Assembly (NCBI RefSeq): GCF_916700565.1 | Contig: NZ_CAKAKO010000006.1 | Coordinates: 248,001 to 312,000 of the forward strand | Direction of reading: 5' to 3' | Length of the DNA stretch: 64,000 bases | Source: Xenophilus sp. Marseille-Q4582 | Lineage (GTDB): Bacteria; Pseudomonadota; Gammaproteobacteria; Burkholderiales; Burkholderiaceae_C | In this document: positions 19,454-27,665 of the stretch, piece after piece | How the letters are laid out: every line of letters starts with the position of its first letter | Position numbering within the stretch: the stretch's first letter is position 1 | Position numbers and translations under genes: made by a program | The notes under the pieces: generated by a model | Databases searched by the model: none | Seen by the model: the letters and a program-made list of their open reading frames with translations, nothing else | Told to the model about the DNA's origin: nothing

Positions 19454-20977
19454 CTACGCATCCAGCTGCTCCAGCCGCCTGAGCTTGCGCTGCGACAGGT
19501 GCTTGAACAGGCGCGGCAGGATCAGCACGGCCAGCACCACGACGATCAGGAACAGCGACATGGGGCGCTGCAGGAAGACCATCGCGCTGCCCTCGCCGAT
19601 GGACACGGCATTGCGCAGCTGCGCCTCGGCCAGCGGCCCGAGGATCATGCCCACCACGACCGGGGCGGTCGGAAAGTCGAAGCGCCGCATCACCACGCCC
19701 AGGATGCCGATGGCCAGCAGCAGGTACAGGTCGAAGGTGCTCTGGCGCATGCCGTAGGCGCCCACGGTCGCGAAGATCAGGATGCCCGCGTACAGCTGCG
19801 GCTTGGGTATCTTGAGCAGCTTGACCCACAGGCCCACCATCGGCAGGTTCAGCACCAGCAGCATCACGTTGCCGATGTAGAGCGAGGCGATCAGCGCCCA
19901 CACCAGCGCCGCGCTGGTGGTGAACAGCTGCGGCCCCGGCTGGATGCCGTAGTTCTGGAAGGCGCCCAGCAGCACGGCCGTGGTGTTGCTGGTCGGGATG
20001 CCCAGCGTCAGCAGCGGGATCATGGCGGCCGTCACCGTGGCGTTGTTGGCGGCCTCCGGGCCGGCCACGCCTTCGATGGCCCCGCGGGTGCCGAACTCGG
20101 CCTTGTCCTGCGGGTCCTTCACCAGCTTCTTCTCGGTCGCGTAGCTCAGGAAGGTCGGGATCTCGGTGCCGCCGGCCGGAATGCAGCCGAAGGGCGTGCC
20201 GATGGCGGTGCCGCGCAGCCAGGCCGGGATGGAGCGCTTCCAGTCGCGCGCCGTCATGTGCACGCGGCTGAGCTTGTTCTGCGTCTCGCGCACGCGGCCT
20301 TCGAACAGCACGGCATGCATCACCTCGGCCACCGCGAACAGGCCCACGGCCACCAGCACGATGTCGATGCCGTCCATGAGTTCGGGCACGTTGCCGATGT
20401 AGCGGCCCTGGCCCGAGATCTGGTCCAGGCCCACGCAGCCGATGGCCAGGCCGATGAACAGCGCCGTCATGCCGCGCAGCGTGCTCTTGCCCAGCACCGC
20501 GCTCACGGTGGTGAAGGCCAGCACCATGAGCATGAAGTACTCGGGCGGGCCCAGCTTGACCGCGAATTCGGCCACGCTGGGGGCGAACAGCGTCACGATC
20601 ACCGTGGCGATGGTGCCCGCGAAGAAGGAGCCGATGGCCGCGGTGGCCAGCGCCGCGCCGGCGCGCCCGCTCTTGGCCATCTTGTTGCCTTCCATGGCCG
20701 TGACCATGGAGCTGGTCTCGCCCGGCGTGTTCAGCAGGATGGAGGTGGTGGAGCCCCCGTACATCGCACCGTAGTAGATGCCGGCGAAGAAGATCATGGA
20801 CGCGGTGACGTCCACCTTGGCCGTGATGGGCAGCAGCATGGCCACGGCGACAGCCGGGCCGATGCCGGGCAGCACGCCCACAGCGGTGCCCAGCGCGCAG
20901 CCGACCAGGCACCACAGCAGGTTGGAGACGGTGATGGCCTGGGCGAAGCCCTGCAGCAATGCGTTGAAGATGTCCAC
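19454..20977 (-). CDS. tctA: Tripartite tricarboxylate transporter, large membrane subunit TctA
   Basis: A 507-residue integral membrane protein of the TctA family with about 11-12 hydrophobic segments. Conserved features include [61 protein letters not shown] and [20 protein letters not shown]. It is the main permease subunit for sodium- or proton-driven uptake of carboxylates. Translation starts at a GTG (20977) with AGGAG five bases before it; the ATG codons downstream lack a site. It is third in tctC-tctB-tctA, 10 bases after tctB. Confidence 0.95.
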   Translation of the reverse strand: MDIFNALLQGFAQAITVSNLLWCLVGCALGTAVGVLPGIGPAVAVAMLLPITAKVDVTASMIFFAGIYYGAMYGGSTTSILLNTPGETSSMVTAMEGNKMAKSGRAGAALATAAIGSFFAGTIATVIVTLFAPSVAEFAVKLGPPEYFMLMVLAFTTVSAVLGKSTLRGMTALFIGLAIGCVGLDQISGQGRYIGNVPELMDGIDIVLVAVGLFAVAEVMHAVLFEGRVRETQNKLSRVHMTARDWKRSIPAWLRGTAIGTPFGCIPAGGTEIPTFLSYATEKKLVKDPQDKAEFGTRGAIEGVAGPEAANNATVTAAMIPLLTLGIPTSNTTAVLLGAFQNYGIQPGPQLFTTSAALVWALIASLYIGNVMLLVLNLPMVGLWVKLLKIPKPQLYAGILIFATVGAYGMRQSTFDLYLLLAIGILGVVMRRFDFPTAPVVVGMILGPLAEAQLRNAVSIGEGSAMVFLQRPMSLFLIVVVLAVLILPRLFKHLSQRKLRRLEQLDA

Positions 20978-20987
20978 GGCAGCTCCT

Positions 20988-21530
20988 TCAGATCCAGCCG
21001 CTGCCGGTCAGGCCCGGCAGGTTGATGGCCAGGAACTTGGTGAACATCCAGAACACGGGCGCGGAAATGACCAGGCCGGTGATCAGGTCCTTGGCCCAGG
21101 TAGCGGGGCTGTTGGCGATCGGCTGGCCCTGCGAGCGGCGCAGGCCCTGCACCGCGAGCAGGTAGCACAGCGTGCAGCCGAACACGAAGCCCAGGTGCGT
21201 GATGAGCGCCGCGTTGAGCAGCAGCCCGGCGCAGACCCAGATGAAGCCGCTCCAGTACGGCGGCTCGGCCGGGCCGGCCTCGGCGTCCATTTCGCGGAAG
21301 CCGCCGGTGCGCGCTTCCCAGGTGATCCACAGCCCGCACAGCGTGAGCACCACCGCGCACAGCCAGGGCATGAAGTTGGGGCCGACGCCGCCATAGCCCG
21401 CGTCCGACGAGATGCCGCGCGCGCCGATGCCCAGCCCGATGCCGGTCAGCGTGACCGCGATGCCCACCAGCGTCTGCGGCCCTTTGCCCCCAGCGGCGCC
21501 CGCCGGCGCGCTCGATGTATCTGTTGTCAT
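20988..21530 (-). CDS. tctB: Tripartite tricarboxylate transporter, small membrane subunit TctB
   Basis: A 180-residue TctB-family protein with four hydrophobic segments (TLVGIAVTLTGIGLGIGA; FMPWLCAVVLTLCGLWITW; FIWVCAGLLLNAALITHLG; LITGLVISAPVFWMFTKFL). The start at 21530 has GAGGAACTCCC before the ATG. It is the small membrane partner of TctA. It is separated from tctC by about 179 bases that contain an array of hairpins, an unusually long gap for this operon type. Confidence 0.9.
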   Translation of the reverse strand: MTTDTSSAPAGAAGGKGPQTLVGIAVTLTGIGLGIGARGISSDAGYGGVGPNFMPWLCAVVLTLCGLWITWEARTGGFREMDAEAGPAEPPYWSGFIWVCAGLLLNAALITHLGFVFGCTLCYLLAVQGLRRSQGQPIANSPATWAKDLITGLVISAPVFWMFTKFLAINLPGLTGSGWI

Positions 21531-21587
21531 GGGAGTTCCTCGAGTGATCGAGCCTCTGAAACACACCTCGCCCGGTTTGCATCCCAG

Positions 21588-21692
21588 CCGGCGAGCGCAG
21601 CGAAGCCCTCAGGGCACCCGAGGAACTGGCTTTGCCAGGCCTCTGGGTGCGCCCCCCTTCGCGCAGCAGAAGGGGGGAGCCGCGAAGCGGCT
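21588..21692. repeat. Hairpin-array repeat between tctC and tctB
   Basis: Four short perfect stems follow one another: GCCCT/AGGGC (21605-21615), CTGGC/GCCAG with loop TTT (21626-21638), CCCCCCTTC/GAAGGGGGG with an 8-base loop (21652-21677) and AGCCGC/GCGGCT with loop GAA (21678-21692). The sequence runs from about 21588 and ends just before the tctC stop region. A diverged copy occurs at 23512-23600. It could dampen read-through from tctC into tctB or protect the tctC message end, giving more receptor than permease; that is inference. Confidence 0.7.
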
Positions 21693-21709
21693 TGGGGGGT
21701 TGTTCGCTG

Positions 21710-22672
21710 TTACTGGACCATCCCCGCCTTGGTCATCACGTCGCGCAGGTTGGCGAATTCGGCCTCGACGAACTTGTCGAAGTCCGGGCCGCTCAGCACG
21801 GCGGGCGTCCAGTCGTTCTTCTTCACGGCGTCGGCCCAGGACGGGCTCTTGACGGCGGCCAGCACCATCTCGGTCAGCGCCTTGCGCTGGTCGGCGCTGA
21901 TGCCGGGCGCGCCGTACACGCCGCGCCAGTTGCCGATCTCCACGTCGATGCCCTGCTCCTTGAGCGTGGGCACGTTGCTGCCTTCCAGGCGCTGGGCCGA
22001 AGTGACGGCGATGGCCTTCATCTTGCCGTCGGCGATGTAGGGCGCGAATTCGCTCATGCCGCTGCCGCCGATGCTCACGTTGCCGCCCAGGATGGCGGCG
22101 ATGGCCTCGCCGCCGCCGCGGAAGGCGACGTAGTTGATCTTGGCCGGGTCCACGCCGGCCTTCTGCGCGATCATGGCCGCGGCGATGTGCTCGGTAGCGC
22201 CGCGCGAACCGCCGCCCCACTTCACGCTGCCCGGGTCCTTCTTGAGCTGGGCGACGACGTCGGCCATGGTCTTGAACGGCGAGTTGGCAGGCAGCACGAA
22301 CACGTTGTATTCGCTGGTGATGCGCGCGATGGGCGTGGCCTGCGTCAGGTTCACCGGCGGCTTGCCGGTGATGATGCCGCCCAGCATCACGGCGCCCATG
22401 ACCATCAGCGCATTCGGGTCGCCCTTGGAGCCGTTGACGAACTGCGCCAGGCCCAGGGCGCCGGCGGCGCCGCCCTTGTTGTCGTAGCTCACCGAGTCGG
22501 CCAGCTTGGCGTCGGTCATGGCCTTGCCCAGCGCGCGCCCCGTGATGTCCCAGCCGCCGCCGGGGTTGGCAGGAATGAGCATCTTGACGTGCGGGGCCGC
22601 GCGTGCCGACAGCGGCAGCGCGCCGGCGGCCGCCAGCGCGGCCAGCGATTTCAGGAAAGTGTCACGACGCAT
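21710..22672 (-). CDS. tctC: Tripartite tricarboxylate transporter substrate-binding protein TctC
   Basis: A 320-residue Bug/TctC receptor. The export signal MRRDTFLKSLAALAAAGALPLSARA has a twin-arginine pattern (RRDTFLK). The mature part begins APHVKMLIPANPGGGWDITGRALGKA, with the glycine-rich ligand loop. Later come SVKWGGGSRGATEHIAA and the PTLKEQGIDVEIGNWRGVYG segment that closes the cleft. AGGAG lies before the ATG. It heads tctCBA and is divergent from tctDE across 163 bases, the classic layout of a citrate or other tricarboxylate uptake system; the actual ligand is not shown by the sequence. Confidence 0.94.
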   Translation of the reverse strand: MRRDTFLKSLAALAAAGALPLSARAAPHVKMLIPANPGGGWDITGRALGKAMTDAKLADSVSYDNKGGAAGALGLAQFVNGSKGDPNALMVMGAVMLGGIITGKPPVNLTQATPIARITSEYNVFVLPANSPFKTMADVVAQLKKDPGSVKWGGGSRGATEHIAAAMIAQKAGVDPAKINYVAFRGGGEAIAAILGGNVSIGGSGMSEFAPYIADGKMKAIAVTSAQRLEGSNVPTLKEQGIDVEIGNWRGVYGAPGISADQRKALTEMVLAAVKSPSWADAVKKNDWTPAVLSGPDFDKFVEAEFANLRDVMTKAGMVQ

Positions 22673-22835
22673 GAAGGTCTCCTGGTTGGTTCGAAAGAAG
22701 GCACGAAGGCCGGGCTGACCAGCACCTGACCGGCGCCCTGTCGCGTGGCTATGATGCGCGCCCCGCCTGTCAGTTGGCTGTCCGCCCGCTTGGGGTTAAC
22801 ACCAAGCCAGGCGCCCGGCCCGCACGCAAGACACG
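22673..22835. promoter_or_regulatory. tctC / tctD divergent control region
   Basis: The 163 bases between tctC and tctD hold a near-perfect 20-bp dyad at 22788-22807 (GCTTGG, then GTTAAC at the centre, then CCAAGC). Rightward, CTGACC (22726-22731) and TATGAT (22750-22755), 18 bases apart, look like a sigma-70 promoter for tctDE. The dyad would then fall in the tctDE leader, where TctD or another regulator could bind. A leftward promoter for tctC could not be placed. Confidence 0.5.
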
Positions 22836-23600
22836 ATGAAGCTGCTGCTGATCGAAGACGATCCCACCATGCAGATGACACTGCAGCGCACCCTCGGGCG
22901 GCGCCAGATCGACGTGCGCGTGTGCGGCGACGGCCTGCGCGCGCTCGAGCAGTGGCGCGCGCACGAGCCCGAGGTGGTGGCGCTGGACCTGAGCCTGCCC
23001 GGCCTCGATGGCCTTCAGGTGCTGGCCCAGGCGCGCGCCGCCGGCCTGCGCACGCCGGTTCTGCTGCTCACGGCCCGCGGCACGGTGGGCGACCGCATCA
23101 TGGGCCTCAATGCCGGGGCCGACGACTACCTGCCCAAGCCCTTCGACCTGGACGAGCTGGAAGCGCGGCTGCGCGCGCTGCGCCGGCGCAGCCCGGCGCA
23201 GGCGGGGCTGCCGCCCGCCGAAACCGCGCACTGGCAGGTGGGCGCGCTGCACGGGGAGCCCGAAGGCGCCATCTACCTGCGCGGGCAGCCCATGGAACTG
23301 ACGCCGCGCGAGCTGGCCCTGCTGCGCGCGCTGATGCCCAAGCCCGGCCATGCCGTGAGCAAGGAACGGCTCTTCGAACTGGTGTTCCCGGGCCAGACCG
23401 ACGTGCAGTACGAGGCCATCGAGGTCGTGGTCTACCGCCTGCGCAAGAAGTTGCAGGACACGGGCGTGCAACTGGTCACGCTGCGCGGCCTGGGCTACCT
23501 GCTCAGAAGCACCCCCCAGGCGGCCTCGCCGCTCTCCCCTGCGCCAGGCAAGGGAGGCGCTCCCGACGGCCCGGCCGCGCCGGTTCCTCGGGCGCCCTGA
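22836..23600 (+). CDS. tctD: OmpR-family response regulator (TctD-like)
   Basis: A 254-residue response regulator. The receiver domain spans about 1-115, with acidic D8/D9, phospho-acceptor D51 (VVALDLSLPGLDG), T79 and K101 (ADDYLPKPFD). The winged-helix DNA-binding domain (about 145-226) ends with the normal LRGLGYLLR. A tail of about 28 residues rich in Pro, Ala and Gly follows, absent from typical TctD/OmpR proteins; its DNA matches the hairpin-array repeat at 21588-21692. The gene is followed after 25 bases by the sensor kinase and is divergent from tctCBA, which it probably activates. Confidence 0.92.
   Translation: MKLLLIEDDPTMQMTLQRTLGRRQIDVRVCGDGLRALEQWRAHEPEVVALDLSLPGLDGLQVLAQARAAGLRTPVLLLTARGTVGDRIMGLNAGADDYLPKPFDLDELEARLRALRRRSPAQAGLPPAETAHWQVGALHGEPEGAIYLRGQPMELTPRELALLRALMPKPGHAVSKERLFELVFPGQTDVQYEAIEVVVYRLRKKLQDTGVQLVTLRGLGYLLRSTPQAASPLSPAPGKGGAPDGPAAPVPRAP
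23512..23600 (+). repeat. Diverged hairpin-array repeat read as coding tail of tctD
   Basis: From CCCCCC (23512) to GCCCTGA (23600) this stretch lines up with the reverse complement of 21615-21695. Shared landmarks in order are CCCCCCAGGCGGC/CCCCCCAAGCCGC, a GCGGC hairpin, a CCCT...AGGG stem, CCGGTTCCTCGGGCGCCCTGA versus CCAGTTCCTCGGGTGCCCTGA. The stop codon of the regulator lies in the last block. The hairpin GGCGGC-CTC-GCCGC keeps pairing although its bases differ from the other copy. Confidence 0.6.
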
Positions 23601-23625
23601 CCGTCCTCGCCGTCTCTGGTTCGAG

Positions 23626-25041
23626 ATGAAGCGTCGCGTGTTCGCATCGACCTCCCTGCGCTTTCGCCTGTTGCTGGGCCTGCTGGTGCCGGTGGTGCTG
23701 TTCATCGTGCTCAACAGCATCAGCATCTACCGCCAGGCCCTGGGCGCCGCGACCACCGCCTACGACCGCACGCTGCTGGCTTCGGCCAAGACCATCGGCG
23801 AGCAGTTGGACGTCGAGGGCTACGACGGCGCGGCCTCGCTGCAGGCCAAGGTGCCCTACTCGGCGCTGGAAGCCTTCGAGGCCGACAACCAGAGCCGCAT
23901 GTACTACCGCGTGTCGGCCCTGGACGGCGAAATGGTCTCGGGCTTTGCCGAACTGCCCTTCTGGCGCGGCAGCATCCCCGACCGGCCGCCCTATTCCGCC
24001 CTGGTGGATTTCTACGACGACGTGTTTCGCGGCCTGCCGGTGCGCGTGGCCGTGCTGCTGCAGCCCGTGGCCAGCGAACGCGGCCGCAGCATGGCCGTGG
24101 TGCAGGTGGCCGAGACGCTGGAGCTGCGCGAGACCCTGGCGCGCCGCCTGCTGCTGGACATGCTGTGGCGCCAGCTGCTGCTGCTGGCCGTGGTGGCGGC
24201 GGCCGTGGTCTTCGTGGTGCAGTGGGCCACGCGGCCCGTGCGGGCGCTGGGGCAGACGCTGGGAACGCGCGCCGCCGATGACCTGTCGCCCGTGCAGGCC
24301 CCCGACCTGCCGCGCGAGCTGCAACCGGTGGTGCAGGCGCTGACGGCGCTGATGGGCCGGCTGCAGGGCCTGCTGGACCACCAGAAGCGCTTCGTGCGCG
24401 ATTCGGCGCACCAGCTGCGCACGCCGCTGGCCGTGCTCAAGGTGCAGGTGCAGTCCGCGCGCCGCGGCGACATGCCACCCGAGCAGGCGCTGGCGGAGAT
24501 CGCCACCACCGTGGACCGCGCGGCGGTGCTGGCCAACCAGATGCTGTCGCTGGCCAAGATTGAGCAGTTGCGCCAGGTGCCCGAGTTCGAGCGGCTGGAC
24601 CTGGCCGAAGCCGTGCGCCAGGTGGCGCTGGACGTGTCCCCGCTCATCGCGGGCAAGGCGCTGGACTTCGAGCTGGACGTGCAGCCGGCTTTCGTGCAGG
24701 CCCACCGGTGGATGCTGCAGGAGCTGGCGCGCAACCTGCTGCACAACGCCATCAAGCACAGCCCCGAAGGGGGCGCGCTCACCGTGCGCGTGCGTGCGCT
24801 CGGCGAGGTGGCCGAGCTGGCGATCGCCGACGAAGGCCCCGGCATCGGGCCCGAGTTGCGCCGGCGCCTGTTCGCGCCCTTCGCGGCCGGCGACAGCGCG
24901 CGCGGATCGGGCCTGGGGCTGGCCATCTGCCGCGAGATCGTGCACACGCTGGGCGGCCAGATCGCGTTGGACAATCGCGACCGGGCACGCCAGATGCCGG
25001 GGCTGGACGCGCAGGTGCGGCTGCCCCTTGCAAGAAGCTAG
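23626..25041 (+). CDS. tctE: Sensor histidine kinase (TctE-like)
   Basis: A 471-residue membrane sensor kinase. TM1 is near residues 14-32 and TM2 near 184-204; about 150 periplasmic residues between them would sense the ligand. A HAMP-like linker (TRPVRALGQTL) follows. The phospho-acceptor H262 sits in RDSAHQLRTPLAVLK, and the ATPase domain has the N box ELARNLLHNAIKHSP, G1 DEGPGIG and G2 GSGLGLAIC. The domain order is that of TctE/2CSK_N proteins. It lies in an operon with the response regulator and should pass the tricarboxylate signal to it. Confidence 0.93.
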   Translation: MKRRVFASTSLRFRLLLGLLVPVVLFIVLNSISIYRQALGAATTAYDRTLLASAKTIGEQLDVEGYDGAASLQAKVPYSALEAFEADNQSRMYYRVSALDGEMVSGFAELPFWRGSIPDRPPYSALVDFYDDVFRGLPVRVAVLLQPVASERGRSMAVVQVAETLELRETLARRLLLDMLWRQLLLLAVVAAAVVFVVQWATRPVRALGQTLGTRAADDLSPVQAPDLPRELQPVVQALTALMGRLQGLLDHQKRFVRDSAHQLRTPLAVLKVQVQSARRGDMPPEQALAEIATTVDRAAVLANQMLSLAKIEQLRQVPEFERLDLAEAVRQVALDVSPLIAGKALDFELDVQPAFVQAHRWMLQELARNLLHNAIKHSPEGGALTVRVRALGEVAELAIADEGPGIGPELRRRLFAPFAAGDSARGSGLGLAICREIVHTLGGQIALDNRDRARQMPGLDAQVRLPLARS

Positions 25042-25093
25042 GCGCGGCGCCACATTCCTTTCTCACGACCGGACCGGAGAACCTCTTTCCTTC

Positions 25094-25537
25094 ATGGAGC
25101 GCATGCGCATCGACAAGTGGCTGTGGGCCGCCCGCTTCTACAAGACCCGCTCCCTCGCCGCGGAGGAAATCGGCAGGCACCGGGTGCAGGTCAACGGCGA
25201 CGTGGCCAAACCCGCGCGCGAAGTGAAGGTGGGCGACACGGTGGCCCTGCGCCAGGGCCCCGTCACCCGCACGGTGAACGTGCGCGGCCTCAGCGCCCAG
25301 CGCGGCCCCGCGCCGGTGGCGCAGCAGCTTTATGAAGAGACGGCAGAAAGCCTGGCGGCGCAGGCCGCCGCGCGCGAACAGCGGCGCCTGGCGCGCGAGC
25401 CGGCCCTGAGCATCGAGCAGGGCCGGCCCACCAAGCGCGACCGGCGCCAGCTGGACACCGCGCGCCGCGGCGCCCCGGCCGGCTGGGGCGAGCGCTGGAG
25501 CGCCAGCATCGACGACCTGCGCGGCGAGCCTGACTGA
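25094..25537 (+). CDS. hslR: S4-domain RNA-binding protein, Hsp15 type
   Basis: A 147-residue protein with an N-terminal S4 domain (MRIDKWLWAARFYKTRSLAAEEIGRHRVQVNG through VKVGDTVAL) and a basic C-terminal part (TKRDRRQLDTARRG). Hsp15 binds stalled free 50S subunits that still carry a nascent chain and helps recycle them, and is heat induced in E. coli. The start MERMRIDKW at 25094 matches the usual short leader; the frame is open upstream only because of antisense coding bias. It lies 52 bases after tctE, and no heat-shock promoter was recognised. Confidence 0.9.
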   Translation: MERMRIDKWLWAARFYKTRSLAAEEIGRHRVQVNGDVAKPAREVKVGDTVALRQGPVTRTVNVRGLSAQRGPAPVAQQLYEETAESLAAQAAAREQRRLAREPALSIEQGRPTKRDRRQLDTARRGAPAGWGERWSASIDDLRGEPD

Positions 25538-25769
25538 GCCGGCGCGTGCGCCGCCTGTTGCCGGATGCATGGGCACGCGCAGGCGCCGTGCGGGCAGGAC
25601 TACAGGCCCACGCGAGCCCCGACGACGCCACGCGGCCGGAGCCTTGCGCAGCATGGGACCAGCATGTCGGCACCGCAGCGGGCTGCACCGCGGTGGCGGC
25701 GCAGCGGCTGCAAGGGCCGGTGCCTGTTGTTGTTCCACTTCCCTGTTCGCAAGAACGAAAGGATCTCCC
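25538..25769. other. Intergenic stretch, hslR to PA2169-like gene
   Basis: No convincing gene is visible in these 232 bases. The only notable site is the ribosome-binding sequence AAAGGATCTCCC just before the ATG of the next gene. No promoter could be placed with confidence. Confidence 0.4.
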
Positions 25770-26228
25770 ATGGCAGAACTACGTTCCGACGTCATCGACG
25801 TTCTCAACGACCTGATCGAAAACTCCCACGACGGCGAATACGGCTTCCGCACCCTGGCCGAGCGCGTGCAGAACGCGCGGCTCAAGCAGGTTTTCTCGGA
25901 CCGCGCCGTGCAATGCGCGCAGGCCGCGCAGGAGCTGTCGCAATGGGTGCGCGCCCAGGGCGGAAAGCCGGCCGACGGCGGCACGGCCAGCGGGGCCCTG
26001 CACCGGGGTTGGGTCAAGGTCAAGGGCGCCGTGGGCGCCGACAGCGAAGTGTCCATGCTGGAAGAGGCCGAGCGCGGTGAGGACGCCGCCATCGCCCGCT
26101 ACCGCAAGGCCCTGAAGGAAGACCTGCCCGCCGACGTGCGCGCGCTGGTGGAGCGCCAGGCCCAGGGCGCGCAGCACAACCATGACCAGATCAAGCTGCT
26201 GCGCGACGAAGCCCGCGCGCACAGCTGA
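25770..26228 (+). CDS. PA2169-like four-helix-bundle protein (DUF2383)
   Basis: A 152-residue all-helical protein with the DUF2383/PA2169 pattern: DVIDVLNDLIENSHDGEYGF near the start, then LHRGWVKVKGAV in the middle, and EAERGEDAAIARYRKALKED with a C-terminal helix ending NHDQIKLLRDEA. The fold is ferritin-like, and some homologues show paired Glu/His residues as here (E, D and H spaced along the helices), but no enzyme activity is established. AAAGGA lies eight bases before the ATG. A strong terminator follows, so it appears to be a single-gene unit. Homologues are often stress or stationary-phase genes. Confidence 0.88.
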   Translation: MAELRSDVIDVLNDLIENSHDGEYGFRTLAERVQNARLKQVFSDRAVQCAQAAQELSQWVRAQGGKPADGGTASGALHRGWVKVKGAVGADSEVSMLEEAERGEDAAIARYRKALKEDLPADVRALVERQAQGAQHNHDQIKLLRDEARAHS

Positions 26229-26273
26229 CCGCCGGGGGTGAAGGGCGGGCGGCTTCGGCCGCCACGCCCTCCC

Positions 26274-26298
26274 AAGCGCGCCGCCGGCGCGCTTTTTT
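26274..26298 (+). terminator. Rho-independent terminator after the PA2169-like gene
   Basis: AAGCGCGCC (26274-26282) and GGCGCGCTT (26286-26294) make a 9-bp stem with loop GCC, followed by a run of T up to 26298. It lies about 45 bases past the stop codon. Confidence 0.85.
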
Positions 26299-26368
26299 GT
26301 GCCCAAGCTCTGCCGCCGGGTCGCGCAGGCTGCAGCCGCGCGGGGGCCTCGCGGTTTAGAGTGGCGCC

Positions 26369-27055
26369 ATGACCGCGCCCTCCTCCTGCGTGTCCGACGC
26401 CGTGCGCTCGCGCCTGTCGGTGCGCGCCTTCCTGCCCGAGCCGGTGCCGCCGGCGCTGATCCGCGACCTGCTGGCCCAGGCGGCGCGCGCGCCTTCGGGC
26501 GGCAATCTGCAGCCCTGGCACATCGACGTGCTGGCGGGCGGCGCGCTCGCCGCCTTGCGCGCCCGCATGCGCGAGCGGCTGGCGCCCGGTGCGCAGCCGG
26601 AAGCGCCGGCCTATGACATCTATCCGCCGGCCCTGCCCGAGCCCTGGCGCACGCGGCGCTTCGCCATCGGCGAGGCGATGTACGCGCGGCTGGGCATTCC
26701 GCGCGAGGACAAGGCGGCCCGCCTGCGCTGGTTCGCCCGCAACTTCGACTTCTTCGGCGCGCCGCTGGCGCTGATGTGCTCGGTGGACCGGCGCATGGGC
26801 CCGCCGCAATGGTCGGACCTGGGCATGTTCCTGCAGACGCTGATGCTGCTGCTGCGCGAGCACGGGCTGGACAGCTGCGCCCAGGAATGCTGGGCGCTGT
26901 ACCCCCAGACCGTGGCCGGCTTCCTGCAGTGGCCCGCGGACCGCGTCATCTTCTGCGGCATGGCCATCGGCCGGCGTGACCCGGCACACCCGGTCAACGG
27001 CGTGCGCAGCGAGCGCGCGCCGCTGGACGCGTGGGCGCGTTTCCACGGCTGCTGA
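26369..27055 (+). CDS. Nitroreductase-family protein
   Basis: A 228-residue FMN-dependent oxidoreductase of the nitroreductase superfamily. FMN-phosphate binding is suggested by R-S-R-L-S-V-R near residues 12-19 and by QAARAPSGGNLQPWHI (about 38-53). The middle shows LGMFLQTLMLLLREHGLDSCAQECW and the end FCGMAIGRRDPAHPVN, both standard for the family. It reduces nitroaromatics, quinones or similar acceptors with NAD(P)H; the physiological substrate is unknown. It is a single gene, convergent with the lrp-type gene downstream. Confidence 0.92.
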   Translation: MTAPSSCVSDAVRSRLSVRAFLPEPVPPALIRDLLAQAARAPSGGNLQPWHIDVLAGGALAALRARMRERLAPGAQPEAPAYDIYPPALPEPWRTRRFAIGEAMYARLGIPREDKAARLRWFARNFDFFGAPLALMCSVDRRMGPPQWSDLGMFLQTLMLLLREHGLDSCAQECWALYPQTVAGFLQWPADRVIFCGMAIGRRDPAHPVNGVRSERAPLDAWARFHGC

Positions 27056-27110
27056 GGCCTCCTCCGCGCCGCTGCCCTTCACCGGCGCATGCTGCGCGCC
27101 CTGCCCGGGC

Positions 27111-27575
27111 TCAGACCGGCACCTTCGCCTCCTTCAGCACTCGCAGCACGAAATGCGATTGGCTGTGCCGGATGCCCGGGATCTTGTAGAGCTTCTCGCG
27201 CAGCAGCCGCTCGTAGTCGCGCGTGTCGCGCACGGCGATGCGGATGTAGTAGTCGTAATCGCCCGAGACCAGGTAGGCCTCCAGGATCTCGGGGATGGTG
27301 GCCAGCACCTGGCCGAAGGCGTAGAGCGTGTCCTCGGTGTGGCTTTCCAGCGTGAGCTGCACGATCACCTGGTCCTGGTAGCCCAGGCGGGCGGGGTCCA
27401 CCTCCACCGTATAGCGCCTGATCACGCCCTCGTCCTGGAGCCGCTTGATGCGGCTCCAGCAGCTCGTGGGCGACAGGCCCACCTCGGCGCCGATGTCCTG
27501 CAGGGTTCGGCGGGCGTCCTGCAGCAGGATGCGCAGGATGGCCAGGTCGATCTTGTCGAAGATTTTTTCGCTCAC
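27111..27575 (-). CDS. Lrp/AsnC-family transcriptional regulator
   Basis: A 154-residue Lrp-type regulator. The helix-turn-helix is at about 8-58 (DKIDLAILRILLQDARRTLQDIGAEVGLSPTSCWSRIKRLQDEGVI); the RAM effector domain follows (VIVQLTLESHTEDTLYAFGQVLATIPEILEAYLVSGDYDYYIRIAV). Proteins of this size bind DNA as dimers to octamers and respond to an amino acid. It is divergent from an acetolactate synthase gene with 90 AT-rich bases between, so it probably controls branched-chain amino acid synthesis or its own feedback. Which amino acid is sensed cannot be read from the sequence. Confidence 0.92.
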   Translation of the reverse strand: MSEKIFDKIDLAILRILLQDARRTLQDIGAEVGLSPTSCWSRIKRLQDEGVIRRYTVEVDPARLGYQDQVIVQLTLESHTEDTLYAFGQVLATIPEILEAYLVSGDYDYYIRIAVRDTRDYERLLREKLYKIPGIRHSQSHFVLRVLKEAKVPV

Positions 27576-27665
27576 GCTAGTTTTTCCGAATTTTTTTCTG
27601 AATCAGAGGCCGGAACATCGAAATTCCAGAAGCCAATTCTGCGCCAATGCCGGAAGAATTGAGGC
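27576..27665. promoter_or_regulatory. lrp-type / acetolactate synthase divergent control region
   Basis: Ninety bases, strikingly AT-rich for this chromosome. They hold T runs (TTTTTCCGAATTTTTTTCTG, 27581-27600), a GGAA...TTCC dyad (27612-27627) and CAGAA-GCCAA-TTCTG (27628-27642). Lrp-type proteins favour such AT-rich, weakly palindromic DNA. Both promoters must lie here; I could not assign -35/-10 boxes. Confidence 0.5.

Noticed and set aside
19231-19482. Small plus-strand frame upstream of hsdM with a basic start ([17 protein letters not shown])
   Set aside because: It runs through the tctA terminator hairpin into the tctA end, has no ribosome-binding site, and shows no recognisable family.
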